From Solidesulfovibrio magneticus RS-1 (GTDB taxonomy: Bacteria > Desulfobacterota > Desulfovibrionia > Desulfovibrionales > Desulfovibrionaceae), in contig NC_012796.1 in assembly GCF_000010665.1 (NCBI RefSeq), positions 1,736,001 to 1,800,000 on the forward strand: DNA of 64,000 bases, given 5' to 3'. The notes beneath the pieces were generated by a model. The model had not been told where the DNA came from. It searched no databases and saw only the letters and a list, made by a program, of their open reading frames with translations. Below are positions 1 to 8,172 of the stretch, piece after piece (within the stretch, counting starts at the first letter, position 1; every line of letters starts with the position of its first letter). Made by a program: the position numbers and the translations under genes.

Positions 1-560
1 TTGAGCAGGCCCAGGTCCGGGCCGGAGCCGCACACCGGGCAGTGGTTCTTGCGCCACAGCGCGTCGTCGGCCAGGGCAGCGATGCGCGCCGCCTCGGCCC
101 GCAGCACCGTGGCGACGATTTCCTGGGTCAGAAACAGCAGCGTCTCCGGACGCAGGCCCAGTTCCATGCCGAGCGTCAGGAAATCCTCGGCCGCGTCGGT
201 GAAAAAGGCGGCGACCAGGGCCCCGGCCAGGCGCGGCCCCTGGGCCAGCAACTGGCCAAGGGCGGCGGTTTCCCGGGACAGGGCCGGAAAGATATTGCCC
301 ATGGCCGGCAGCAGCTTTTCGGCGGCGGCCAGGAATCCCGGCACGAGCACGGCCGGATCGACATTGGCCAGAAGCGTTTCCCCGGCGGCAAGGCGCTCGG
401 GGTCGTAGGCCACCTCGAAAAGCCCCTGGGGCAGTCCGGCGGCTATTTCACGGCGCACCCGGGCCAGGGCGACGAACGGTTCGGCCAGGGCCTGGGCCTC
501 GGCCGCCGGCGGCATGTCGGGCACATCGAGCTGGGGGGCGTGGGGAATGCGCATGCGCAT
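1..560 (-). CDS. FdhE-like formate dehydrogenase accessory protein (C-terminal part outside the window)
   Basis: Read from position 560 leftwards, this frame stays open to the window edge (186 codons) and reaches a CPVCGS zinc-finger-like motif preceded by LWRKNH, as expected at the start of the rubredoxin-like domain of FdhE. FdhE proteins are cytoplasmic factors needed for maturation or Tat export of formate dehydrogenase. The start chosen is the ATG at 560, with GAGG about nine bases upstream; a second ATG lies two codons in. It follows fdhA and fdhB on the same strand, 131 bases after fdhB, so it is probably the last gene of that operon. It differs clearly in sequence from the full-length fdhE at 5103-5984. 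The missing C-terminus prevents a check of the second cysteine pair. Confidence 0.75.
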   Translation of the reverse strand, partial: MRMRIPHAPQLDVPDMPPAAEAQALAEPFVALARVRREIAAGLPQGLFEVAYDPERLAAGETLLANVDPAVLVPGFLAAAEKLLPAMGNIFPALSRETAALGQLLAQGPRLAGALVAAFFTDAAEDFLTLGMELGLRPETLLFLTQEIVATVLRAEAARIAALADDALWRKNHCPVCGSGPDLGLL

Positions 561-691
561 GAAGGCAACCTCGGGAAAAAGTGACAAGTGCTTGAGGGTA
601 GGCGAAAGCGCTCGCCCTCAAAAGGCGGAACGGCCCGGACGCCACTGGCAGATGGCGGACGGGCCGGTCCGCGGGAACACGAACGGCGGCG

Positions 692-1420
692 TTATCCGCG
701 AAGGCGCGAGGCGGGACGGGCCATCATGGCCAGGAAGGCCTGCCTGGTCATGGGGTTCATCTGCTCCCGGCGTTCGGCGAATTCATGGTACAACTTGCGC
801 GGTTCGGTGATGAGGTAGATCACCGCGAGGTAGTCTTCATCGAGAAGGGTCGCCTCGGGGTGGGTCTTTTTCACTTTCTCCAGGGTTCTGCGGGCCAGGG
901 CCAGCATGTCGGCCCGTTCGCCGATGCTCATGGAGCCGGTGCAGCAGGTCTTGACGCAGGCGGGCTTCATGCCGGCGCGCTGGCGGTCGATGCACCAGTC
1001 GCACTTGCTGAGCAGCCCGGTGGCCTCGTTGCGCACGGGGATGCCGTAGGGGCACACGTCGCGCACTTCCCGGGCCTGATCAATAGTCAGCTGCTTGGTT
1101 TTGTCGGTGTAGAGCACGGCTCCCGTGGCCTCGTCCTGGACAACGGCCCCGGGCACGTAGGCGTCGGCGGCGTCCTTGCAGGGCGGCTGCAGACAATGGC
1201 GGCACTGGTCCGGGAAAAACAGCCATTTGATCTTGCCGTCGATCTTGTGTTCGTTAAACCGCACGATCTTATAGTTGTAGGGCGTAAAATCGGGCGGGTT
1301 CTGGTGCGTGCCGCGTTGCAGCGTGGGCACGGCCTGATGCTGGTGCCATTCCTTGCAGGCCACCTGGCAACCCCGGCAGGCCGTGCAACGTGAAGTATCA
1401 ATGAAAAACGCCTTGGGCAT
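692..1420 (-). CDS. fdhB: formate dehydrogenase beta subunit, ferredoxin-type 4Fe-4S protein
   Basis: This 242-residue protein has the four-cluster ferredoxin pattern of respiratory dehydrogenase electron-transfer subunits: CTACRGCQVACK near the N-terminus, CRHCLQPPC around residue 76, then CPYG and CDWC, and ACVKTCC near residue 155. It should accept electrons from the catalytic subunit FdhA and pass them to a periplasmic cytochrome c, as in the two-subunit tungsten formate dehydrogenase of Desulfovibrio gigas. It has no signal peptide of its own and is expected to be exported bound to FdhA through the Tat pathway. The ATG at 1420 has AAGGGGAG upstream. It lies 58 bases downstream of fdhA, separated by a strong hairpin. 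Confidence 0.9.
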   Translation of the reverse strand: MPKAFFIDTSRCTACRGCQVACKEWHQHQAVPTLQRGTHQNPPDFTPYNYKIVRFNEHKIDGKIKWLFFPDQCRHCLQPPCKDAADAYVPGAVVQDEATGAVLYTDKTKQLTIDQAREVRDVCPYGIPVRNEATGLLSKCDWCIDRQRAGMKPACVKTCCTGSMSIGERADMLALARRTLEKVKKTHPEATLLDEDYLAVIYLITEPRKLYHEFAERREQMNPMTRQAFLAMMARPASRLRG

Positions 1421-1440
1421 GGCGGACTCCCCTTCATAAG

Positions 1441-1472
1441 TCGCGGCCGGGAGCGCTTACTCCCGGCCGCGA
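1441..1472 (-). promoter_or_regulatory. 13-bp perfect hairpin between fdhA and fdhB
   Basis: TCGCGGCCGGGAG pairs perfectly with CTCCCGGCCGCGA around a six-base loop (CGCTTA) inside the 58-base fdhA-fdhB gap. No run of T follows on the coding strand, so it does not look like an intrinsic terminator. An intercistronic hairpin like this could stabilise the upstream fdhA message or set the fdhA:fdhB ratio; that role is inference. Confidence 0.6.
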
Positions 1473-1478
1473 TGCGCG

Positions 1479-4400
1479 TTAGCGTTGCAGTTCCGTCACC
1501 TTGTCGGCCTTGCGCAGATTGCACAGGCAGGCCTTGTACTCGGGGATGCGGGTGTTGGGGTCGGCCACGGAAACCGTCAGACGGTTGGTAGCGTCGCCGC
1601 AGCCCGGGGTGGTCCAGCCGAAGCAGAACGGCATCCCGATCAGGTGAAGGGTTTTGCCCTGCACAAAAAGCGGCGTCATGCGCACCGTGACCATGGCCAC
1701 GGCCTCGACCTTGCCCCGCAGGGTCTCAATGATGATGACATCACCATTTTTGACGCCTTTTTCCTTGGCCAGCTCCTGGCTGATCTCCACATAGAGCTGG
1801 GGTTCGGCTTCGAGCAGGGCCGGGGTGTTGCGGGTGTCGCCGCCGCCGCACCAGTGTTCGGTGAGGCTGTAGGTGGTGAGCACGATGGGGAAGCGCGGAT
1901 CGCCGTTTTTGGCTAGGGCGTCGATGTCGCTTTCCGCCACCTTCATGCAGGGGTTGCTCATCTGCTTGGAGAAGGGGTTGACGGTAATGGGCGTTTCCGC
2001 CGGTTCGTAGTGTTCGGGCAGAGGACCGTCCACGCGGCCGGGGCCGAAGAGCTGGCCATGGCCCTCGGTGTGCATGATAAACGGATACACGCCCTTGGGA
2101 TCGGCCATGGGGGGCGCCGGTCCGTCAGGCACGTCGCCGATCCATTTGCCCTCTTCCCAGGCGATGACGGTCTTGGCCGGATTAAAGGGCTTGCCGTTCA
2201 CGTCCACCGAGGCGCGGTTGTAGATGATGCGCCGGTTGACGGGCCAGGCCCAGGAGTAGTTCGGGAACAGGCCGATCTTGGCCTGCATCGGCGTTTGGGT
2301 GTGGTCGCGGCGCTTGGTCAGGTTGCCGCCCGGGCCGTAGCTGCCGGCGTAGACCCAGCACAGGCTGGTGGTGGAGCCGTCGGCGGCCAGCATGGCAAAG
2401 GCCGGCACCTGGTCGCCCTTCTTGTACTGCTTGTCGCCGATGGTGACGTCGCGGGTGAACTGGCCGTTGATCTTCTTGGCCATGAAGTCCGCGTCGTACT
2501 GCTCGTACCAGTCGGCGTTGAGGATGGGGGCCGGGAAGGCGCCGCCGTCCTTTTTGTAGAGCGCTTTGACCCGCTTCATGATCTCGACGATCATCCAGCC
2601 CATGGGCTTGCTGTCGCCGGCCGGCTCGTAGCCCTTGTAGTGCCACATGTGCCAGCGGCCGGAGTTGGAGGTGGTGCCGTCCTTTTCGCCGCGCTGGCAC
2701 GACGGCAGCATGAACACCTCGGTCTTGACGTTTTTGGGGTCGTAACCGGGCTGACGCCAGAAGGCGCAGGTTTCAGTCTCGTGGGCCTCGCCGATGACCA
2801 GCCAATCAAGGTTACTCAGCGCTTTTCTGATCTTGTGGGTGTTGGGCATGGACATGGCCGGGTTGTGGCCGTAGATGAACCCGCCCTTGATCTTGCCCTT
2901 GTACATCTTGTCGAACATGAACAAGCTGGCGTACTCGACGTTGGGCTCGATTTTCGGCAGCCAGCCATAGCCGAACTCGTTTTCCGGGGTGGCCGCGTCG
3001 CCGAACCAGCCCCTCAGCAGGCTGGTGACGTACTTGGGCCGGTTCTGCCACCAGTTGACGCTTTTGGGGTCCTTGGACACCGGCGTATTGGCCTTGAGGT
3101 AGTCGGCCAGGGTCGGCCAGGCCGTGGTCGGCACCGGGTGGTAGCCGGGAAGCGCGTCATAGAGCAGGGCATGGTCGGTGGAGCCCTGGACGTTGGGTTC
3201 GCCGCGCATGGCGTTGACGCCGCCGCCGGCCATGCCCACGTTGCCGAGAAGCAGTTGGAGGATGCCGGCGCAGCGGATGTTCTGCACGCCCACCGAATGC
3301 TGGGTCCAGCCCAGGGCGTACATCATGGTGGCGACCTTGTTGGGCTTGCCCGTGGAGGCCACCGCGTCCCAGACCTTGAGCAGGTTTTCCTTGGACACGC
3401 CGGTGATGCCGGAAACCGTGTCGATGCCGTAGCGGGAATAGTGCTTCTTCATCATCTGGAAGACGCAACGCGGATGCTGCAGCGTCTTGTCTTTGACCGG
3501 AATGCCGCTGGCGTCCTTGTCAAAGGTCCAGGTCTTGCGATCGTAGGTCTTGGTGGCCGGATCGAAGCCCGAGAACAGGCCGTCGTTGAAGGCGTAGCCT
3601 TCGGAGATGATGAAGGAAGCGTTGGTGTAGTCGACGACGTAGTCCTTGAAGTACAGGTCCTTGTCCATGATGTACTTCATGAGGCCGCCGAGGAAGGCGA
3701 TGTCCGTGCCGGAACGAAGGGGCACGTGGAAATCGCAGCGAGCCGAGGTGCGGGAGAACTTCGGGTCCACGTGAATGACCGTGGCTCCGGCGTCCTTGGC
3801 CGCAAGCACCCACTTAAACGAGATGGGGTGGTGTTCTGCCGCGTTACTGCCCATGATGAGCACCACGTCGGCGTTCTTGATGTCAATCCAGTGCTGGGTC
3901 ATCGCGCCGCGTCCGAACGACTCTGCCAGAGCCGGTACAGTGGGCGAGTGTCAGACCCTGGCCTGGTGGTCCATGTGGACGAAACCCAGGCTGCGAAGCA
4001 TCTGATGCGTGACGGCGCACTCCTCGTTATCCATCTGGGAGGTGCCGAGGTGGAACATGGACTCGACCCGGTTGACGGTCTGGCCCTTGTCGTTTTTCTC
4101 GATAAAGTCGCGGTCGCGGGTTTCCTTGACGCGCCTGGCGATGCGGTCCAGGACAAAGTCCCAGTCCTTTTCTTCCCACTTGTCGCTGCCCGGGGCCCGG
4201 TATTTGGGCTTGAGGATCCGGTGATGGCTGACGTGCATGGAATGGAAGGCCGCGCCCTTGGGGCAAAGGGCTCCTTCGCTGACCGGATAATCCGGGTCGC
4301 CTTCGGAGCTTAAGAACTTCCCGTCCTTGACGAACATCAAAATGCTGCACCCGCACGAACAAAACGGGCAGGTGGACTGGTATTCCTTGGCCCCTTCGAT

Positions 4401-4517
4401 GCGCAGCGTCGTGGCGTAGGCCGCTGCCGGACGGGGGTCCAGGCCCAGGTCTTTCAGACCCAGGCAGGCCAGACCGGCCCCCGTCAGTTTCATGAATCCG
4501 CGTCGCGATATGCCCAT
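1479..4517 (-). CDS. fdhA: formate dehydrogenase alpha subunit, selenocysteine-containing, Tat-exported
   Basis: This is the catalytic W/Mo-bis-MGD subunit of periplasmic formate dehydrogenase, which oxidises formate to CO2. The reading frame is continuous except for one TGA at 3951-3953, codon 189. It sits in the context ARV-TGA-HSPTV...GRGAMTQHW, the signature around the active-site selenocysteine of FdhA; read through, the protein is 1012 residues, normal for the family. The N-terminus carries a twin-arginine signal (SRRGFMKL), followed by the CPFCSCGC...CPKGA cysteines that bind a 4Fe-4S cluster. The ATG at 4517 has AAGGAGG eight bases upstream, and this start gives the Tat motif directly. 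The C-terminal molybdopterin dinucleotide-binding region (TYSLTEHWCGG) is intact. An annotation that ends at the TGA would split the gene in two, with a false start near 3902. Confidence 0.95.
3917..3953 (-). promoter_or_regulatory. UGA selenocysteine codon with candidate bacterial SECIS hairpin
   Basis: The UGA is at 3951-3953. Downstream in the coding strand, at 3940-3923, the sequence CTGTACCGGCTCTGGCAG can fold as CTG/CAG and CC/GG stems with a bulged T and a GGCTCT loop. Bacterial SECIS elements lie about ten bases after the UGA and carry a bulged U and a small G/U-containing loop that SelB recognises. The fold was drawn by eye. Confidence 0.6.
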
Positions 4518-5102
4518 ACGGCCTCCTTGAAAGGTTCCCCAGCAATCAGGCGGCGAAACCGCCCGGCATCCCACGTGTTATGTCTAATCAGGCACACGAT
4601 TGTCATAAAAAGCAGGCTACCGCCGGTCAAACCAATCCCGATTGCGCAAGATCTGGCACAAGCAGTCACTGTTTCATTTGGAAAACTGATGCGATAGGGC
4701 CGCAAGTGTCTGGAATTTTGAATTAAGTTATTTTAAATACAAAGAAAAAAGTTGGCGGCCGCCGCCCGGCCGGGCACGGTCGAAAACAGTTGCCGCCGGC
4801 CGGGCCGGGGCCACGACGCGCCGGGTCGCGCCTTGACGCCGCCGAGGGTTCTTGGCACGCCTGTGCTGGGCGCGCCTCCTGTTGCCGGCGCGCCCAGCCA
4901 AACGATGCCGGCCAGCCAAGGCCGGTCGGCGGACGCCGGACCGGTCCTTATGGGGTAATCGGCGTCGGCCCGGTCGTTGCCCGTCTGGCCGGCCAACCGA
5001 CCGGCCCGGGCTGCGCAATCTTGCCGGGCGATCCGCATCGGCCCACGGCCGCGCCTGGCGCGGCCGCCACGACCCAACGCCGGGCCGCTCCGGGGAGGCG
5101 TC
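4518..5102. other. divergent intergenic region fdhA / fdhE
   Basis: No gene was recognised in these 585 bases. The fdhA-proximal half (4560-4750) is the A+T-rich part, with a stretch near 4715-4750 (GAATTAAGTTATTTTAAATA) likely to hold the divergent promoters. From 4755 to 5100 it is very G+C-rich with repeated GGCCGGC-type words. Long open frames here are antisense or composition artefacts without ribosome-binding sites. Confidence 0.5.
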
Positions 5103-5984
5103 ATGACCCAATCCGACGATCAGTTGCTGTCCATCCCCGACGCCGTGCAGCGCCTGCGCCGGGAGCGGCCCCATGCCCGGGCCTTTCTTGATCCCTTCGT
5201 GGGCTTGCTCCTGGCCCGGGAACCGCTTCTGGCCGAGCTGGACCGGGAGGCCGGGACAGTCCCCCTGCCCAAGCCCGATCCGGTGCGCCTGGGGCAGGGG
5301 GCCAGCCTCTCGCCGCGCGAGGAATTCCCCATGGACCGCCTGGCCCTGCGCCGGGTCTTCGAGGCCCTGCATCCGGTGCTGGCCGCCGGCTTTCGCGACA
5401 TCCGGGCCGATCTGCTCAACGTCGGCCAGGCCGCCTGCCGCGAGCCGGAATTCCTGGATGAGGCCGTGGGCCATCTGCTGGCCGACCGGCGTGCCGCGCT
5501 CATTGCCCTGGGCCGGTCCCTTGGCGTCGATCCCCGGGTGCTCGGGTTTTGGTGTGTGCAGTTGGCCACGCCCCTGGCCATGGCGCGTGGCCGGGCGCTT
5601 GCCCCGCTGGTCGAGGGCATGGCCTGGAACCGGGGCTATTGCCCGGTGTGCGGCTCCTGGCCCGGCCATGGCCGGCGCGACGAGACCGGGCTGGTCATGG
5701 CCTGCTCCTTTTGCGCCGCGACCTGGCGTTTTGCCCGCCGCGAATGCCCCCATTGCGAGGCCCCGGGACCCCAGGGGCAAGTCTATGCCGTGCCGGGCTA
5801 CGAGAGCGAGCGGGTCACCGTGTGCCGGCGCTGCAACCATTTTCTGGGCGAACTGGCGGCCGAGGCCCTGCCCGGCCTGCCGCCCGAGGTGGCCGCCCTG
5901 ACCCTGACCCCCATTGAACTGCTGGCCCGCCAGCACGGCCACCGGCCGGCCACCATGGATTGGCGGCAGATGGTCTGGGGCTAG
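5103..5984 (+). CDS. fdhE: formate dehydrogenase accessory protein FdhE
   Basis: The 293-residue protein matches the FdhE family. An alpha-helical N-terminal half is followed by a zinc-binding C-terminal half with CPVCGSWPG (about residue 180), CSFCAATW, CPHCEAPG and CRRCNHFL, the paired CxxC motifs of two rubredoxin-like folds. FdhE acts in the cytoplasm on apo-formate dehydrogenase before Tat export. The ATG at 5103 is preceded by GGGGAGG at a good distance; longer upstream extensions have poor starts and biased composition. It is divergent from fdhA and may have its own regulation. The window holds two FdhE-type genes around one fdhAB, so they may serve different formate dehydrogenases. 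Confidence 0.93.
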   Translation: MTQSDDQLLSIPDAVQRLRRERPHARAFLDPFVGLLLAREPLLAELDREAGTVPLPKPDPVRLGQGASLSPREEFPMDRLALRRVFEALHPVLAAGFRDIRADLLNVGQAACREPEFLDEAVGHLLADRRAALIALGRSLGVDPRVLGFWCVQLATPLAMARGRALAPLVEGMAWNRGYCPVCGSWPGHGRRDETGLVMACSFCAATWRFARRECPHCEAPGPQGQVYAVPGYESERVTVCRRCNHFLGELAAEALPGLPPEVAALTLTPIELLARQHGHRPATMDWRQMVWG

Positions 5985-6207
5985 GGATGACGTTCGGGGG
6001 CTGAGACAAAGGCAAGATAAATACGGTATTTCGGATGGTTGGCGCGGACATGTCCAGGAGGGCGGGGGGAGGCGGCGGGTTGGTCCGTATTTCTTGGGAA
6101 GACAAGGCCGAATTTTTTTTCTACAAAAGCCGGTCGACGAAGCACTGATCAAGGCCCCGCGCCCCTTGGGGCCGTTCTCCCGCATCCTGAGCGCCCGAGG
6201 AGAAACC

Positions 6208-7494
6208 ATGACCAAATCCAACGCCGCCATTCTCAAATACGGCGACCTTTCCATCGAGCTGCCCGTGCTGGTCGGCAGCGAAGGCGAAGTCGGCATCGAC
6301 ATCACCTCCCTGGAAAAGGACGCCGGGCTGCTGGCTTTCGATCCCGGCTACGGCAACACCGGCTCCTGCCAGTCGGCTATCACCTTCGTGGACGGCGAAA
6401 AGGGCATCCTGCGACACCGCGGCATCCCCATTGAGCAATTGGCGGAAAAAAGCACATTTATCGAAACCGCCATGCTGCTGATCTTCGGCAAATTGCCCTC
6501 CCTCGAAGAACGTGCGGCCTTTCGCGGGCTGTTGTCCGAACACGAGCTGTTACACGAAGGTTTGCTCCATCATTTCGACGGGTTCCAGCCCGGCGGCCAG
6601 CCGATGGCCATTTTGTCGGCGGTCATCAATTCCCTGGGAAACTACCACCCCGAACTGCTGGAAATCCAAAGCCCGGACGAATTCCGCCTGGCCGTGGCCA
6701 AGCTCATCAGCAAGGTGCGCACCATCGCGGCCTTCAGCTACCGCAAATCCCTGGGCCTGCCGTTCATGTACCCCGACCCGAACCTCAGCTATTGCCGCAA
6801 CTTCCTGCACATGATGTTTTCCGTGCCCAACCGCGACTACGAGCCCACCAAGGCGGCCGTGGCGGCGCTCACGCTTTTCCTGGTGGTCCACGCCGACCAC
6901 GAACAGAACTGCTCCTGCTCCACCGTGCGCATGGTCGGCTCCACCAAGGCCAACCTGTTTGCCAGCGTGTCCTCGGGCATCTGCGCCCTGTGGGGACGCC
7001 TGCACGGCGGAGCCAACGCCGCCGTCATCCAGATGCTCACCGAGATGATGGCCGGCCGCTACAAGGTCAAAACCTTCCTGGACATGGTCAAGCGCAAGGA
7101 AAAACGGCTCATGGGCTTCGGGCACCGGGTCTACAAGAACTTCGATCCCCGGGCCAAGGTGCTCAAAAAGGCCGCCGACAACCTGCTGCTGGAAACCGGC
7201 GTGAGCGACCCCCTCATGGACGCCGCCCTGGAACTCCAGGAAGCGGCCTTAAACGATGACTACTTCAAGAGCCGCAAGCTCTACCCCAACGTGGACTTCT
7301 ATTCCGGCATCATCCTGCGGGCCCTGGGCATCCCGGTCAACATGTTCCCGGTCATGTTCGCCATCGGCCGGCTGCCCGGCTGGATCGCCCACTGGCACGA
7401 GGAAAACCGCGACGTCGCCACCCGCATCCACCGGCCGCGCCAGATCTACACCGGCCCGGCCCGCCGGCCATACGTGCCGCTGGACCAGCGGTAG
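6208..7494 (+). CDS. gltA: citrate synthase
   Basis: This is a 428-residue type II citrate synthase, which condenses acetyl-CoA with oxaloacetate. Recognisable blocks are LRHRGIPIEQLAE, the LHGGANAAV segment with one catalytic histidine, GFGHRVYKNFDPRAK with the second, and PNVDFYSGI with the catalytic aspartate. The ATG at 6208 has GAGGAG upstream. In-frame codons further upstream lack a ribosome-binding site and would give an N-terminus unlike the family. A family A intergenic repeat lies just downstream. In a sulfate reducer the enzyme most likely feeds 2-oxoglutarate biosynthesis rather than a full oxidative cycle; that is inference. Confidence 0.95.
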   Translation: MTKSNAAILKYGDLSIELPVLVGSEGEVGIDITSLEKDAGLLAFDPGYGNTGSCQSAITFVDGEKGILRHRGIPIEQLAEKSTFIETAMLLIFGKLPSLEERAAFRGLLSEHELLHEGLLHHFDGFQPGGQPMAILSAVINSLGNYHPELLEIQSPDEFRLAVAKLISKVRTIAAFSYRKSLGLPFMYPDPNLSYCRNFLHMMFSVPNRDYEPTKAAVAALTLFLVVHADHEQNCSCSTVRMVGSTKANLFASVSSGICALWGRLHGGANAAVIQMLTEMMAGRYKVKTFLDMVKRKEKRLMGFGHRVYKNFDPRAKVLKKAADNLLLETGVSDPLMDAALELQEAALNDDYFKSRKLYPNVDFYSGIILRALGIPVNMFPVMFAIGRLPGWIAHWHEENRDVATRIHRPRQIYTGPARRPYVPLDQR

Positions 7495-7527
7495 GGGCGG
7501 GGAGAAAGAGGGAAGAGGGGAGGGGAG

Positions 7528-7568
7528 ATGCCTCCGGCAGCTGGGGGCCTGAGGCCCCCAGACCCCCC
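7528..7568 (+). repeat. family A intergenic repeat, copy 1
   Basis: ATGCCTCCGGCAGC is followed by a 21-base palindrome (CTGGGGGCC-TGA-GGCCCCCAG) and then ACCCCCC. A purine-rich run (GGAAGAGGGGAGGGGAG) precedes it. The head carries A and T where most copies have G and C, and the pairing partner in the stem changes with it. It lies just after gltA. Confidence 0.8.
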
Positions 7569-7684
7569 ACATGGAGAAAGAGGGTAAGGGTTTTCGGCGC
7601 GGCTTGGCCCATTGGTAGGAGAGAAGGCCAAGAGACTATCGGATTGGGCTCTGGCCATTGCGGATGCAATGCGGGGTTTTCACG

Positions 7685-7713
7685 GCGCGCGCTCGAAAGG
7701 GCGCGCGCTTTTT
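7685..7713 (+). terminator. rho-independent terminator-like hairpin
   Basis: GCGCGCGC and GCGCGCGC form a self-complementary stem around TCGAAAGG, followed by TTTTT. It lies 190 bases after gltA and before the small membrane protein gene. The 7495-7820 gap otherwise holds repeat copy 1 and no recognised gene. Confidence 0.7.
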
Positions 7714-7820
7714 CATGCCGCCGGCCGTATTGCACCGTTTCGGCCGGGCGCGGCGGCTAACCGGGTGGACAATGGCCGCCAATGGGCTACAAGGCGGGAA
7801 ACAGGCAGGAGGACAGGGGC

Positions 7821-8030
7821 ATGGAAGATTTGTCGTTGGCGGTGGTTGGGGCGGCCCTGGGGCTGGGTATCGTGCTGGCCGCCGTCCTGGGCTTCATCCT
7901 GGCCCGGCGGGCCGAAAAAAACGGCGGGGCCGGCGTCTTTCGGACCGCCTTCCTGGCCTTCGCCGTGGTCTATGCCCTGGGATTTGCCACCCGCTACGTG
8001 TTGGTGGAGGCGCTGCCGGCCGGATTCTAG
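7821..8030 (+). CDS. small membrane protein, unknown function
   Basis: The 69-residue product has two hydrophobic segments: residues about 5-25 (VVGAALGLGIVLAAVLGFIL) and about 38-60 (AFLAFAVVYALGFATRYVLV), separated by a short positive loop (ARRAEKN). The ATG at 7821 has GGAGGA eight bases upstream, which argues for a real gene. No family is recognised, and it stands alone between gltA and the opposing histidine kinase gene. Confidence 0.6.
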   Translation: MEDLSLAVVGAALGLGIVLAAVLGFILARRAEKNGGAGVFRTAFLAFAVVYALGFATRYVLVEALPAGF

Positions 8031-8172
8031 CGTCGCCTCCGCGAAAAGCGCATTGGGCGTTTCCTCGGGGACGAACAAACCCCCTGATTTTTCTTAACAA
8101 GACTATCGTATTTTTTAGGGACGCGTCACTCGGTTTCACCAAAGGCTCGGCGGCAAACGGCCGTCGCTGGCC

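Noticed and set aside
3902-3953. Apparent frameshift or premature stop splitting fdhA
   Set aside because: The frame does not shift; only one TGA intervenes, in the exact place of the selenocysteine codon.
2010-4313. 767-codon open frame on the plus strand opposite fdhA
   Set aside because: It is antisense to a fully recognised formate dehydrogenase gene. Its protein is Val/Gly/His-rich with no family, as expected when the complementary strand of a high G+C gene lacks stops.
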